Source: a virus. From it: a stretch of DNA of 61,011 nucleotides. The position numbers were made by a program, and so were the translations under genes. The stretch lies in IMG/VR virus record IMGVR_UViG_3300007538_000027, positions 1-61,011 of that record. One strand, given 5' to 3'. The notes under the pieces are model-generated. The model was not told the origin of the DNA. It made no database searches and saw only the letters and a program-made list of their open reading frames with translations. The number at the start of each line of letters is the position of its first letter. Position 1 is the stretch's first letter. Below are positions 23,143 through 32,522 of this stretch, in pieces.

Positions 23143-23304
23143 TTAACTTAAATTATTAACTATTATAGCGAAGTCTATTTGTTCTGTCAAGCAGAAATCT
23201 TGTATAGTTTCATATTCATCGCATAGATCTTCTAACCCACAAGACAATGCACCTGTATATGGTGAGTTTGTATAACACATATCTTGGATACTGCTGAATT
23301 CCAT
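23143..23304 (-). CDS. Small hypothetical protein
   Basis: 53 residues (begins MEFSSIQDMCYTNSP, ends FAIIVNNLS) behind AAGGAA. Its last third overlaps the consensus promoter at 23162. Low Lys content, acidic. No recognised family. Confidence 0.5.
   Translation of the reverse strand: MEFSSIQDMCYTNSPYTGALSCGLEDLCDEYETIQDFCLTEQIDFAIIVNNLS
23162..23190 (-). promoter_or_regulatory. Consensus sigma70 promoter, leftward
   Basis: Minus strand TTGACA, 17-bp spacer, TATAAT: both hexamers and the spacing are perfect. Confidence 0.85.
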
Positions 23305-23315
23305 TTGATTATTCC

Positions 23316-24623
23316 TTATTTTAACTTCTGCTTACTTTCAATATCCTGTTTACTGTCAGCCACTACCTTATCATAACGTACTTGCTTAAAGATTGGTAAG
23401 AATAGGCTATGTTGTAATGTTTTCTTATCTTGGGTAATAGAATCATACTCTACTTCTACTACTTTGCCAACTAATATTTCTTCATTCCAAAAATTAACAC
23501 GTTGTTCATCAGAGAAACCGCTACCACAGTTAACCTTAATACCACCACAAGAGGATTCTAAAATTAACCCACCTAAAGACCCTTCAGCTTTTCCCTCACC
23601 TTCATAGATGCCAACAACCTCAAGGTCTGCAGGTTCCTTTCTCTTCATTTTAACACAGTCTGCTGGTTTACCATTATCACTCCAAGGAGCTTTAAGTTGT
23701 TTTAAAATAGCACCTTCAAAACCAGAACGTACATAACCTTCAAATACAGTATAAGCTTCTTCTAATGAGTTTACAATAGTACGTGGTATAAGTTTAACCT
23801 TTTCACAATTACTACTAGTGACTAGTTCTTCTAGGAGAAGTCTACGTTTATCATTATTTACATGATACTTACCTTTAGGGGTATAATGTACAGCATTAAT
23901 AATATCCCACACTTGGTAATACACACTATCACATTCCTCTTTTGTGGCAGTACCTTTAATGATTTTATTAATGATACCATTTCCTTGCTCACGAGTACCT
24001 TTAGTTAAGTCAAATACTAATTCCCCTTCAAGGACGTAACCTTCCAATAGTGGATTAGATAACTCACTCTCAAGACTATCCAATCCAGTAATAGGGTTAC
24101 CATTACGAGACATCATACTAACTCCGCACACTGTAGCACAATAGGAACCATCAGACTTTAGTTCTACTGCAGCAGGGTAAGTAATCTTCGATATAGCTTT
24201 GTCAGACATACTTACAGCTCCATGTCTTGGAGGAGTAACAATCAAACCTTTCCACACCTTATTGATAGTAGATTGTCCAACACCACAACGTAAGTCACCT
24301 TTAAGAATGTTAATAATAACTTCTGCGTCTTCACTGGATAAGGAAGTTAATAATGAGGATACGTACTCTTGTGCAGCATGGCCTCTTTTATTCTCAGACA
24401 ACATAACTATTAATTGGTTTAATCCAGCTTCAATACTAGACTCACCAGTACACTCTAAGTATGGTGGAATCTGTTTCATGTAAAAATTAATCGTAGGTGA
24501 ATACGCTAATTCAAAACACAATTTTAGTGTAGTGTTATTCTTATTATCTTGTAGAATTTGTTCTTTACCATTCTTACTTGATTCTTGTGCAACCAAAGAT
24601 AAAACCTCTGATACTTTACTCAT
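23316..24623 (-). CDS. lig: ATP-dependent DNA ligase
   Basis: 435 residues. The adenylation motif YPAAVELKSDGSY places the nucleophile Lys at residue 156; further nucleotidyltransferase motifs are LEGELVF (III), GFEGAILK (IV) and VKMKRK (V), followed by an OB-fold domain. An N-terminal helical DNA-binding-like domain precedes it. The enzyme seals nicks in DNA using ATP, joining Okazaki fragments during phage replication. It follows a small gene at 24624 with one base between. Confidence 0.95.
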   Translation of the reverse strand: MSKVSEVLSLVAQESSKNGKEQILQDNKNNTTLKLCFELAYSPTINFYMKQIPPYLECTGESSIEAGLNQLIVMLSENKRGHAAQEYVSSLLTSLSSEDAEVIINILKGDLRCGVGQSTINKVWKGLIVTPPRHGAVSMSDKAISKITYPAAVELKSDGSYCATVCGVSMMSRNGNPITGLDSLESELSNPLLEGYVLEGELVFDLTKGTREQGNGIINKIIKGTATKEECDSVYYQVWDIINAVHYTPKGKYHVNNDKRRLLLEELVTSSNCEKVKLIPRTIVNSLEEAYTVFEGYVRSGFEGAILKQLKAPWSDNGKPADCVKMKRKEPADLEVVGIYEGEGKAEGSLGGLILESSCGGIKVNCGSGFSDEQRVNFWNEEILVGKVVEVEYDSITQDKKTLQHSLFLPIFKQVRYDKVVADSKQDIESKQKLK

Positions 24624-24875
24624 TTAATCCTCCTCTATACCATATTTACATAAACATTCTTCATAACCATCTGATCTTCCTTCATGGTACCCATCATTTA
24701 ATCCACTATCATAAGCTGAATCTAACTCTGTATCACCTTCAGGAGTATCTTCATCTAAGTACTTCTCAATTAAATCCTCTAAGTATGACCAATCTTCTCC
24801 TGTAATAATCTCAACTTCACCAAGAGAACCGTAGTGTAACACTTCATCAATTGAATGTAAAGTTTCTATTTTCAT
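24624..24875 (-). CDS. Small acidic hypothetical protein
   Basis: 83 residues, one base before the ligase gene. Very acidic, ending in repeated Gly/Asp/Glu (DSGLNDGYHEGRSDGYEEC). No recognised family. Confidence 0.65.
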   Translation of the reverse strand: MKIETLHSIDEVLHYGSLGEVEIITGEDWSYLEDLIEKYLDEDTPEGDTELDSAYDSGLNDGYHEGRSDGYEECLCKYGIEED

Positions 24876-24884
24876 ATCACCACC

Positions 24885-25385
24885 TTAAAACTTAGTAGAA
24901 TTACGTTTCTGTTTATCACTAAGACCATACATGTGTAACCCAGTTAGGTAACCTTCTTCTGTGACATAAACTTTGGTCTTATAAAATACATTATTCATAC
25001 CAAAGAAGTAAACCTGACCTTTCCAGTATTCACCTTCAATACGTTGAGTAATACCTTTGAACACAATATAGCAACTCACAGTAATCCCTTCATTACAAGG
25101 TCGTCCAAACGGAGGTTTAGTGGTATACTTCTCAACAAACCTATTCCAGTTACAAGGTTGAGTTACTTTACCTTTAAGAGTCTGGCAACGATTACGGTAG
25201 TTTAGATGTACGCTATGGTGAACACACTTACTTAGTTCTATAGAGGGACTACCATTATTACACCAATAGTAACCTCTAGCTATATCAGCTTTACATAGTA
25301 TATGTTGAGAATTATAAAACTCTTCCCATGTAGTGTCGCTAGTCTTAGGTAACCCAACACAATTACCAACTTTAAATTCATTCAT
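24885..25385 (-). CDS. Hypothetical protein
   Basis: 166 residues from the ATG at 25385, 9 bases behind GAGGAG; the earlier ATG at 25394 abuts that site. Many Cys, His and aromatic residues. No recognised family. Confidence 0.65.
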   Translation of the reverse strand: MNEFKVGNCVGLPKTSDTTWEEFYNSQHILCKADIARGYYWCNNGSPSIELSKCVHHSVHLNYRNRCQTLKGKVTQPCNWNRFVEKYTTKPPFGRPCNEGITVSCYIVFKGITQRIEGEYWKGQVYFFGMNNVFYKTKVYVTEEGYLTGLHMYGLSDKQKRNSTKF

Positions 25386-25409
25386 ATTAAACATCTCCTC
25401 ATAAAATAA

Positions 25410-25437
25410 AATCCTACACCATTTCTGGAATAGGATT
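25410..25437 (-). terminator. Rho-independent terminator
   Basis: Minus-strand stem AATCCTA/TAGGATT with a 14-base loop and a T-rich tail (TTTATTTTAT), after the ClpP-like gene. Confidence 0.7.
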
Positions 25438-25469
25438 AGTGTATTACAAGTTAATTTAAATTACAACTA

Positions 25470-26297
25470 TTATTTATCAAGATAGTTAATAATTTTCTGG
25501 CGTAGGGTTTCCAACTTGATATTGTGCGGGTATTTAATATCAAGTGATACTGCAGCAGACTTTAGTACAGACAAATCTTGTGTTGTCATGATATCATCAA
25601 TACCTACGTCAACAGATGACTCCTCTAACTTTTCGTGTGTACACTCCCAGACTTCATCAGTATAATCTTCATCATAAATAAAACTTACTAAACGTTCATG
25701 AGGCCATGATTGAAGTTGTTCACGAGTAATTTCTGGTGCTTCATCTTCTGGTGACGTTGCTGCAGCACGAGCTTCTAGGCGAGTGCATACATCATCTGAG
25801 TCAAAATAATAATCAGTTCCAGACAATACACTTTCAATTTCATCTTCAGTAAGGAAGTGTTTATATACTCCACGTACTAATCTGCCAATAGATTTTTGTT
25901 GGTGGACTATATACTCAGCTAAGTTGTTAGTCTTGCCATAATTACCACTACTGCTGGTGTGAACCATGAATTCCAAATGATCATTAACTCTGAACTCATG
26001 TCCAGATAAGAATATCATAGTACCAGCAGAAGCTACTGTACCTACAGCCTCACAAATAATGTGAGCGTGACACTGGTTCATTGCGCTGATTATCGCATGG
26101 GCAGTATCTAACCTACCCCCATCACACGTTATTGAAATGTGTACTACATCTCCTTCTTTTGCTGAACGAATAGCTCCTATTTCTTCACGGAAATCCTCTG
26201 GGGCAGTAATGTCACGGTCAATTGAAATTTCAATATAAGATGACATTGGTGTAACCTGCACTGATGGTGCCGATAAAAGTAATTGATTATTTTTCAA
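25470..26297 (-). CDS. clpP: ClpP-like serine protease with C-terminal extension, TTG start
   Basis: 275 residues from a TTG behind AGGAGG at 7-base spacing. The N-terminal 190 residues are ClpP-like: DGGRLDTAHAI for the oxyanion strand, GTVASAGTM with the nucleophile Ser, and FMVHTSSSG with the His. The C-terminal 80 residues are extra and end in LSVLKSAAVSLDIKYPHNIK..., which resembles a SAP/HeH-type DNA-binding helix pair. Phage ClpP-like proteins may degrade or mature proteins; no Clp ATPase gene is in the window, so a host partner or capsid role is possible. Confidence 0.8.
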   Translation of the reverse strand: MKNNQLLLSAPSVQVTPMSSYIEISIDRDITAPEDFREEIGAIRSAKEGDVVHISITCDGGRLDTAHAIISAMNQCHAHIICEAVGTVASAGTMIFLSGHEFRVNDHLEFMVHTSSSGNYGKTNNLAEYIVHQQKSIGRLVRGVYKHFLTEDEIESVLSGTDYYFDSDDVCTRLEARAAATSPEDEAPEITREQLQSWPHERLVSFIYDEDYTDEVWECTHEKLEESSVDVGIDDIMTTQDLSVLKSAAVSLDIKYPHNIKLETLRQKIINYLDK

Positions 26298-26319
26298 ATT
26301 GTAACCTCCTTAGATTAAA

Positions 26320-26333
26320 ACACATCCATGTGT
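26320..26333 (-). terminator. Short intergenic hairpin
   Basis: ACACAT-GG-ATGTGT on the minus strand followed by TTTTAATC. Similar GGA-containing hairpins lie at 28568 and 29971. Confidence 0.5.
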
Positions 26334-26342
26334 AAAAACTAT

Positions 26343-27131
26343 CTACTCTTCGTATAACTCAACAATTCTACGAGATAAAGCAGAACGCATATTCTCATCT
26401 GCGTATAATCTTACAAAACCCATTGTTGGTTCAGTACTGATTAATTCACCCTCTTCGTCCTCTATTGTAATCTTATTAACAAAATCGCTGAAACCATCTT
26501 TGCGCTTCTTGGTAGAATATTGTTGGAACTTGTCACCTAGTAGACATACCCTACTTCCTTTACCGCAGCGCTCCAGTAATAGTTTTACAGTTTGTGGTGA
26601 TAAGAATTGACTTTCATCGATAATAATCAAACTATCATCTAAAGTCTGTCCTGCAATGAAGTTAGGTATTGTAAATACAATGCGCTCAGCCTTTTCTTCC
26701 ATCTCAAGTTTACCTTTAGACATGAATGTGTGAAAGATAGATTTCATCGCAACCCAGTGCATAAAAAGCTTCTCATCAGCGGTTCCTTTTAAGGCACCAA
26801 GGTCGTCATCACCTACCTGTGATGGAGTTTTAATAAACACAATACGTTTGTAGCAACCACGTTTAAGGTCATTCAACCCTTGCCAAATAGCGGTAGTACT
26901 TTTACCAGTACCAGAACTACCTTGAACTGCGGTAAGTTCATTGACACACATACTATGGATTATTTCCTTTTGACCCTCTGTTGGTTTGAACCAGTCTAAT
27001 TTATAATTCTCAGACGCTGCAGCACGTTCACTCATTACTAACTCTGTACCTTGCTTGGCACGAGATTCATGACGGTCAACTTTAGCTTTATTTCTCTTCC
27101 CTTTACGGTTAACATGGCGTTCCTGATTCAT
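26343..27131 (-). CDS. phoH: PhoH-family ATPase
   Basis: 262 residues. Walker A QGSSGTGKST (about 75-84), Walker B LIIIDESQFLS (about 168-178) and later LLGDKFQQ match the PhoH family of P-loop ATPases related to helicases. PhoH-like genes are common in T4-, T5- and marine phages; their cellular role is thought to involve RNA. The basic N-terminus (NRKGKRNKAKVDRHESRAK) may bind nucleic acid. Confidence 0.9.
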   Translation of the reverse strand: MNQERHVNRKGKRNKAKVDRHESRAKQGTELVMSERAAASENYKLDWFKPTEGQKEIIHSMCVNELTAVQGSSGTGKSTTAIWQGLNDLKRGCYKRIVFIKTPSQVGDDDLGALKGTADEKLFMHWVAMKSIFHTFMSKGKLEMEEKAERIVFTIPNFIAGQTLDDSLIIIDESQFLSPQTVKLLLERCGKGSRVCLLGDKFQQYSTKKRKDGFSDFVNKITIEDEEGELISTEPTMGFVRLYADENMRSALSRRIVELYEE

Positions 27132-27211
27132 AGTATTCTCCAGTGTTATTTAATTATAGGACTACTCTTACTTACGAAATTAAATCGTTGCCACTTATGC
27201 CATGTACCTCC

Positions 27212-27820
27212 TTATTTAAAACTCAAACGGTTAATGCACCACCCTACATAGAAATTTTCGTTCTTACCATTGGCACCTCCATTCAAAGCACACTCTCGGT
27301 AGTGGTGTTGTTGACAACAGTTAAGGTTGTTGTATAACATCTTCTCTCCAGAGACACCACGTTTAGCTAAGAAAGCCTTGAGTGCCTTAATAGTATTGTT
27401 ACCTATGTAACCATCAGGTTTAATATCATCATAGTCCAACTCTCTACGATTACATAAGTTTAGTTCCTCTTGCAACCACCGACTTGGGTGCGTAGGATGG
27501 ACATTTACACCTGAGTCGAACAACTCCGCCGCTATCATCTTAGACTCTTTAGCCACAAGGTTAAACTTTGGTACCATATAATATTCGTAAGCGTACAGGT
27601 CTTGTGCGAACGCTAAGGGCATCGTTTTAATATCACCATTCCAATTATACAAGTGGAAATATTCTTTATACTTCAAAGTGGCTTTCTTAGTCACACCCCA
27701 TTTTGTCTCCCCACCAGAGTCATCAGGGTCATTGGTATACTTATCACTACCTTCATGTTTTATGGTGGTATCGATATAAGTCTGCACAAAAGGTAAAGAG
27801 TCTTTGTAGCTATTTAACAT
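27212..27820 (-). CDS. Endolysin, GH108 N-acetylmuramidase-type
   Basis: 202 residues. HEGSDKYTNDPDDSGGETKWGVT near residues 23-45 is the GH108 signature, with the catalytic Glu in the HEG motif. The C-terminal half fits the peptidoglycan-binding domain usually fused to GH108. It cleaves the glycan backbone of peptidoglycan to free progeny. There is no signal peptide, so a holin should be needed; none is recognised next to it. Confidence 0.9.
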   Translation of the reverse strand: MLNSYKDSLPFVQTYIDTTIKHEGSDKYTNDPDDSGGETKWGVTKKATLKYKEYFHLYNWNGDIKTMPLAFAQDLYAYEYYMVPKFNLVAKESKMIAAELFDSGVNVHPTHPSRWLQEELNLCNRRELDYDDIKPDGYIGNNTIKALKAFLAKRGVSGEKMLYNNLNCCQQHHYRECALNGGANGKNENFYVGWCINRLSFK

Positions 27821-27824
27821 TAAG

Positions 27825-28523
27825 TTATTCTCCTTCTAAGTAGAATAGATCGTTGAAGTGGTACTCTTTACCTAGTAGTTCATCTGTTACGCTAGTGCCT
27901 ATAAACTGTTTCTTACCATAATATATACGTGTCCACATTGGATCTTCCAATAATCCGTCAACATTATAGAAACAATAAAATTTTGCAATGTGTCTGATTT
28001 GTTCTGGAGTATGTTTACTTAAATCAAACCAATCTCCTTTATTAAACTCAATATCACGACAAACCAACTCACTTTCATCTTCGTCATAAAGTTTAACTGG
28101 TGTGAACCATGAATGGTAGTATCCTGTCATCACCCCACTATCATTTAAGACTACGTGGCGGTGTTCACTATAGACACTCCCATTATAATCCTCTAATACT
28201 TCGTAAGTCTTGCCGTGTGTAAGATGTCCAGCTAAGCAACCAAGCATATCATCCTCTAAGTTTACCACCCATGATTCTGTGTAATGTGGTTCGCTATGTG
28301 GGATACCCAGTGTTGATGTGGTCATAGCATCGTACTGTTTCTTTGATATACAACCAACACCTAAACCTCTATTTGGTAAATATTTTAAAGTAGTACAAAA
28401 ATCATCAAACTCTTTATCATCAAGACCACTTACTATAAAGTTATTTTGGTGTTGTCCATCACACTTTCCCTCAGTACCTGCCATGAAATTGAAATGGTCT
28501 AGGAATTTATTAAAATTATTCAT
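27825..28523 (-). CDS. Hypothetical protein
   Basis: 232 residues with a strong ribosome site (AAAAAAGGAGG). Beta-rich, rich in Cys, Tyr and His. Sits between nrdB and the endolysin, with a hairpin terminator upstream. No recognised family. Confidence 0.7.
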   Translation of the reverse strand: MNNFNKFLDHFNFMAGTEGKCDGQHQNNFIVSGLDDKEFDDFCTTLKYLPNRGLGVGCISKKQYDAMTTSTLGIPHSEPHYTESWVVNLEDDMLGCLAGHLTHGKTYEVLEDYNGSVYSEHRHVVLNDSGVMTGYYHSWFTPVKLYDEDESELVCRDIEFNKGDWFDLSKHTPEQIRHIAKFYCFYNVDGLLEDPMWTRIYYGKKQFIGTSVTDELLGKEYHFNDLFYLEGE

Positions 28524-28567
28524 ATTGTACCTCCTTTTTTAATTGTCAGCTTACAGTGTAGAACAAA

Positions 28568-28581
28568 GCACATCCTTGTGC
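28568..28581 (-). terminator. Intergenic hairpin after nrdB
   Basis: Minus strand GCACA-AGGA-TGTGC followed by TTTGTT. The element CACAAGGATGTG is the same as at 29971-29984. Confidence 0.55.
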
Positions 28582-28590
28582 AAGTGTTAT

Positions 28591-29952
28591 TTAGAAAGAA
28601 TTATCATTTATAAATGACGTACAATCCCCTCTGTAGTTACCTGACGAACAGAATACTTGAGGTACTGTTTTATAACCCTCATTTAACAACCACTCACGTT
28701 TATCAGGATGTAAGATTACATCAACCTTATTATATTTGAGTCCTCTTTCATCTAGGAACTCCGTGAGTTTTTCACAATAAGGGCAATCTGGCTTAGAATA
28801 TACAGTTAAAATATCCTGCAGAGTAATAACTACATCCTCTTTGAACTCACTAAATATATCGTCAGAAAAATCTACATTAGACACATCCTTACTTACGGCA
28901 CTAACCATATAGTTTGTAGGGTCTGCTTCCATAGCTGCGTTCTGCTGACTGTTCAAATCCATCCAATCATTCTCGAACCAAGGTAAAGGGCAGGTAGTGG
29001 TCTTTCTGAATTTAGCTTGAAGTCCTAAAACATCAAATACTTCTTGAGCATTGTAACGCACCCAATCATTCAATATACCTTCATTCATACCTACAAGATT
29101 ACGACCAGAAGAGAATAAATATTTATTCCATGACAACTCTTGGTCTACAACCCCATGTATAATTGCACTAAGGTCTTCTTTGCAGCTATCAAAATATTTT
29201 TCCCAATAATTATCTTGCATCATAATATCTTGCAGTACGTACCTACCAGCTTCGTAGTGGATCATCTCATCCATTAAGATTTTCTGTACTAGTCTAGCAG
29301 CACCTACAAAATACTCTTGTTGTGCTAATGCGAAAGTGCAACTAAAACTAGCCATGAAGCTTATACGTTCCAATGCATAAATGGCAACTACACCTTTCAA
29401 TACATAAGGTCTGCACTCTTCTTCAGTTGCTAGTCCAAGTGTGTATTTAGCTCCATATTCTTTTAGTTCAGATAAAGCCTTTCCCACTACTGTACTTCTT
29501 TCCAGAACCTTGTTGTTCTCAAATACCATGTCAAATACTTCTTGCGGGTCTGAGATACATTGCCTAACAATATTGGAATAAGTATTAGAGTGAAGGTTTT
29601 CATTCTCCCCTATACGAGCCAGTAAGTGCCCATACTCACTGTTAGTTACAAATGGTGCTAGTAGTGTAGGTATGGAAGTAGCTATACTATCAAGACTCCA
29701 CTGGTACGCCAGATTCAATAACATCAAATCTCTTGTATTTTTGTCACAAGTAACTAAGTCCATTCTTGTATCGGTAAGGTCTACATCATTTTCTGACCAA
29801 TCTAGCTGTTTAAGCTTTTCCATTAATTCATACAAGTATGGGTATGGTTGATTAACACTATCATATAAACTTGGTTCTTCCCCAAAAAACAAAGGGTAGT
29901 TGCCAGATTTGTGAGATGTAGACTTTTCATTAAAAACTGTAATATTTGTCAA
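28591..29952 (-). CDS. nrdB: Ribonucleotide reductase small subunit fused to glutaredoxin, TTG start
   Basis: 453 residues from a TTG, 7 bases behind GGAG. The R2 part (about 1-370) has the metal ligands Asp88, Glu118, His121, Glu195, Glu229 and His232 and the radical Tyr125 in the order of E. coli NrdB. An acidic segment (VDFSDDIFSEF, about 360-370) looks like the R2 tail that docks R1. Residues about 380-453 are a glutaredoxin domain: active site CPYC at 390-393 and the cis-Pro motif TVPQVF at 429-434. The fusion would bring a reductant directly to NrdA. NrdA is encoded just upstream. Confidence 0.95.
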   Translation of the reverse strand: MTNITVFNEKSTSHKSGNYPLFFGEEPSLYDSVNQPYPYLYELMEKLKQLDWSENDVDLTDTRMDLVTCDKNTRDLMLLNLAYQWSLDSIATSIPTLLAPFVTNSEYGHLLARIGENENLHSNTYSNIVRQCISDPQEVFDMVFENNKVLERSTVVGKALSELKEYGAKYTLGLATEEECRPYVLKGVVAIYALERISFMASFSCTFALAQQEYFVGAARLVQKILMDEMIHYEAGRYVLQDIMMQDNYWEKYFDSCKEDLSAIIHGVVDQELSWNKYLFSSGRNLVGMNEGILNDWVRYNAQEVFDVLGLQAKFRKTTTCPLPWFENDWMDLNSQQNAAMEADPTNYMVSAVSKDVSNVDFSDDIFSEFKEDVVITLQDILTVYSKPDCPYCEKLTEFLDERGLKYNKVDVILHPDKREWLLNEGYKTVPQVFCSSGNYRGDCTSFINDNSF

Positions 29953-29970
29953 CTATTTTCTCCTATATAA

Positions 29971-29984
29971 CCACATCCTTGTGG
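29971..29984 (-). terminator. Intergenic hairpin between nrdA and nrdB
   Basis: Minus strand CCACA-AGGA-TGTGG followed by a TTATAT tail. The weak tail suggests an mRNA processing or regulatory hairpin rather than full termination. Confidence 0.5.
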
Positions 29985-29996
29985 AGTAAAATTTAA

Positions 29997-30979
29997 TTAC
30001 AAGGTACAACCACCCCCACCACATCCTACATCTTGCACTTCCTCTATTTTCTTAGAGTTGCCAGAGTTTGTTTTACTGTTAACGTAGTATCTAGTCTTCA
30101 TTCCCATAGTTATCATATACATCCAATTCTGCAATAGCATGTCTCCCGTGATAACTCCTTTGGTAAAATCTAAGTACTCATCGGCAGAAATAGTTTGGTC
30201 TGTAAAGCATTGAAAACATGCATACACATCAATCATATCTTTAGTTGGAATGTCATAAGCTAACTCATAGTACTCTGCATGTGTGTCTGCATTTGGGGCT
30301 AAGAACCGTGTTTTCTTCTTCCCATTAGTCTTAACCACCTTAATACTTCTAGCAGGTAAGATGCTGTTAGTGCCATTGGTTGCAATCGAGCTACTTTCGT
30401 TGGGCATAAAATTAGTGGTGACACTAAAGCGCACACCGTATTCCATAACTTCTTTTCGTAACCCTTCCCAGTCTTTGGTCAACCTTTGTTTTACTACTTT
30501 GAACACATTCTTGTTCATTGTATCTACAGGTAACCAACCTTCTCTCCACTTTGTCTTATGTACCCATTCACATTGTCCACGTTCTTTAGCTAGACGTACA
30601 GAAGCTTTAATCATAGAGTATGAATGTAACTCTGCCAAGCGGTGGATAAATTGTTTACCCTCAAGGGAAGAGTATTTAAGTTTCTTCTCTGCCATCAAAC
30701 CAGCCAAATCTGTAATACCTACACCGATATTTCGTCTAGCTTGTGCTGTATATTTCAATGAAGGGAAAGGATAGTCCATAATTTCCATGACATTATCAAT
30801 GCTTAGTGCTGCGTAATAAGCTACATCTTCCCACTCATCCTCTTTTACCCTACGTGCCACAATAGCGGATAAACTACATAATCCAATCTCTGGTATACTG
30901 CCATCTTTATTTACAGGCTGTTCTTCATTTAACTGGTATACATTATCAAACCCTACAGTAGGGAATGCTGTTTCCTGAC
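29997..30979 (-). CDS. nrdA: Ribonucleotide reductase large subunit, exon 2
   Basis: Continues NrdA after the intron: the exon begins with GT, completing the cysteine codon begun in exon 1, then reads QETAFPTVGF and GSIPEIGLCSL, matching the region after the active-site cysteine of class Ia enzymes. It ends VGCGGGGCTL, the flexible C-terminal Cys pair that passes electrons into the active site from thioredoxin or glutaredoxin. With exon 1 the protein is 752 residues, near E. coli NrdA (761). Confidence 0.92.
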
Positions 30980-31226
30980 CATTTTATCTTAATTTTCATT
31001 AAGGGTGGATCATATCATCTTCCGTTCTGGAAGTCGGACGCTTTTTCATTTAGTGACTAAACTAAACTACTTCCTGTTATTAAGCTTATTCGCATAAGCT
31101 CAGGTGATCTCTGAACCTTCCTACTCTGTAGGCTTGGCTGCTGATTGCCATCATCATTACATGTTAAGGTTTCCAGCAATTCATCCAATTTTCAACTTAC
31201 GTTCCCATAAGAGGCTGCATCAGTTT
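30980..31226 (-). ncRNA. Group I intron in nrdA, no internal ORF
   Basis: 247 bases between nrdA exons that break the reading frame. On the minus strand it shows the group I core: a P-like GAATTGCTGGAAAC, a Q-like AATCAGCAGCCAAGCC, an R-like GGTTCAGAGATCACC and an S-like GATGATATGATCC able to pair with R (GATCA/TGATC), plus an AGCTTAT/ATAAGCT hairpin. The 5' exon ends in T and the intron ends in G, as self-splicing requires; CTGT of the exon can pair with GCAG near the intron start. Removing it restores NLCQET. No homing endonuclease is inside. Confidence 0.88.
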
Positions 31227-32502
31227 ACAGGTTAGAACTATAAATCTTATCTTTGTGTGGAGTATGGCGGTTTAATTCATCTGTTCTATGCAGATAAACC
31301 TGACCAGACTCTTGTCCTTGTACTAAGGCTTCAATTGCCAGCTTACGTGCATTAATATACTTACGTGGTTTAATTGACTTCTCATACTCTTCATATAGGT
31401 TATCAAAATTAGTCTGGTCTCCTTCGTACATAGCTTCGTATAATTCAGGTGAGTCCGCATAACTAACTAACATCCAATCTCTATTCTGATACACTTTCTT
31501 AGCGAATAGTCTATTGCTACCAAAAGAGTAATGAATACCATCGACCCTTACTTTAGTTGCAGTCTTCTTGCTCTTCCAAGTAAGAATATCCATTACCTCT
31601 GGGTCAAGACAGTTAAGATGCATAGTGGCACTACCACCGCGGGAATTCTGTAGATTAGCTGCCACAGCACTCTCAGTCATCTTGTAGTAAGGTCTCTTTC
31701 CCTGATGTATTGTAGTACCACCACGAACACCATCTCCCTTACTGCGTGTCTTTAAGTGAGAACCAATACCAGCACTTGCGCAGGTTAACATATATGCTAT
31801 GTGGTCTCCCGCAGCCAATGAGTCAGCCGTATCATGTGTGGTGAACGTAGCACAACTGGCGAATGATCGGCTCGGTGTGCGAAGATTAGTCATAAATGGA
31901 GTTGGTGCACAAATCTTCTTATCGCTTAAGTAGTGGTAATACTTAATAACATCCGTCATTCGTCTATCTAATGGCATATTCTTCATGTTAGCCATTGCCA
32001 TCCCCATATACATAAACTGAGGGGACTCTAAGGCAATATTCTTAATACGATTACGCAAAACGTACTTATCACTAATTTGTTTTATTTCTGGGTAAGAAGA
32101 CTTCAAGTCTTTAGAATGATCTATTACTTCTTGTAGTTTCTCAAAATCTTCTTCGCTATAAGGTAACTTCTCCCAATAGCCTTGACCTTCCATATTATCA
32201 TGATGTTGTTTTAGTGTAGGAATCTTTTTGAAACCACCGAAAGCTTCTTTGTATAAATTACCTGCAAGCACTCTACCAGCTAACATGAAATGTTTTTCAT
32301 CGAACTCTTCCACACAAGCATCAATAATAGCTTTATCTATATCTCTGGTAGTACATTTATCGCTTAATAACTTCAATGCTTTAAAAGATATATCAGACCA
32401 ATTCACTTTACGGGCTGCTGCCCATCTCATCTTCTTATTAAATTTCTCTGCGTCAAAGGGAACACTAGTTCCATCACTTTTAATTACAGTGGTAATACTC
32501 AA
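31227..32502 (-). CDS. nrdA: Ribonucleotide reductase large subunit, exon 1
   Basis: 425 codons plus one base from a TTG, 7 bases behind GGAG. It starts with an ATP-cone-like N-terminus (VIKSDGTSVPFDAEKFNKKM) and has the SFASCATFTT region with the first active-site Cys and the GSATMHLNCLDPEV segment. It ends ...KIYSSNL plus the first T of the cysteine codon that, in E. coli, encodes thiyl-radical Cys439. It reduces ribonucleotides to deoxyribonucleotides with NrdB. Translation of unspliced RNA would stop immediately at TAA. Confidence 0.93.
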
Positions 32503-32522
32503 TTAATATCTCCTTTATTACT

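Noticed and set aside
30861-31224. Two separate nrdA genes or a pseudogene
   Set aside because: The gap contains a full set of group I core motifs and exact splicing restores the active-site region.
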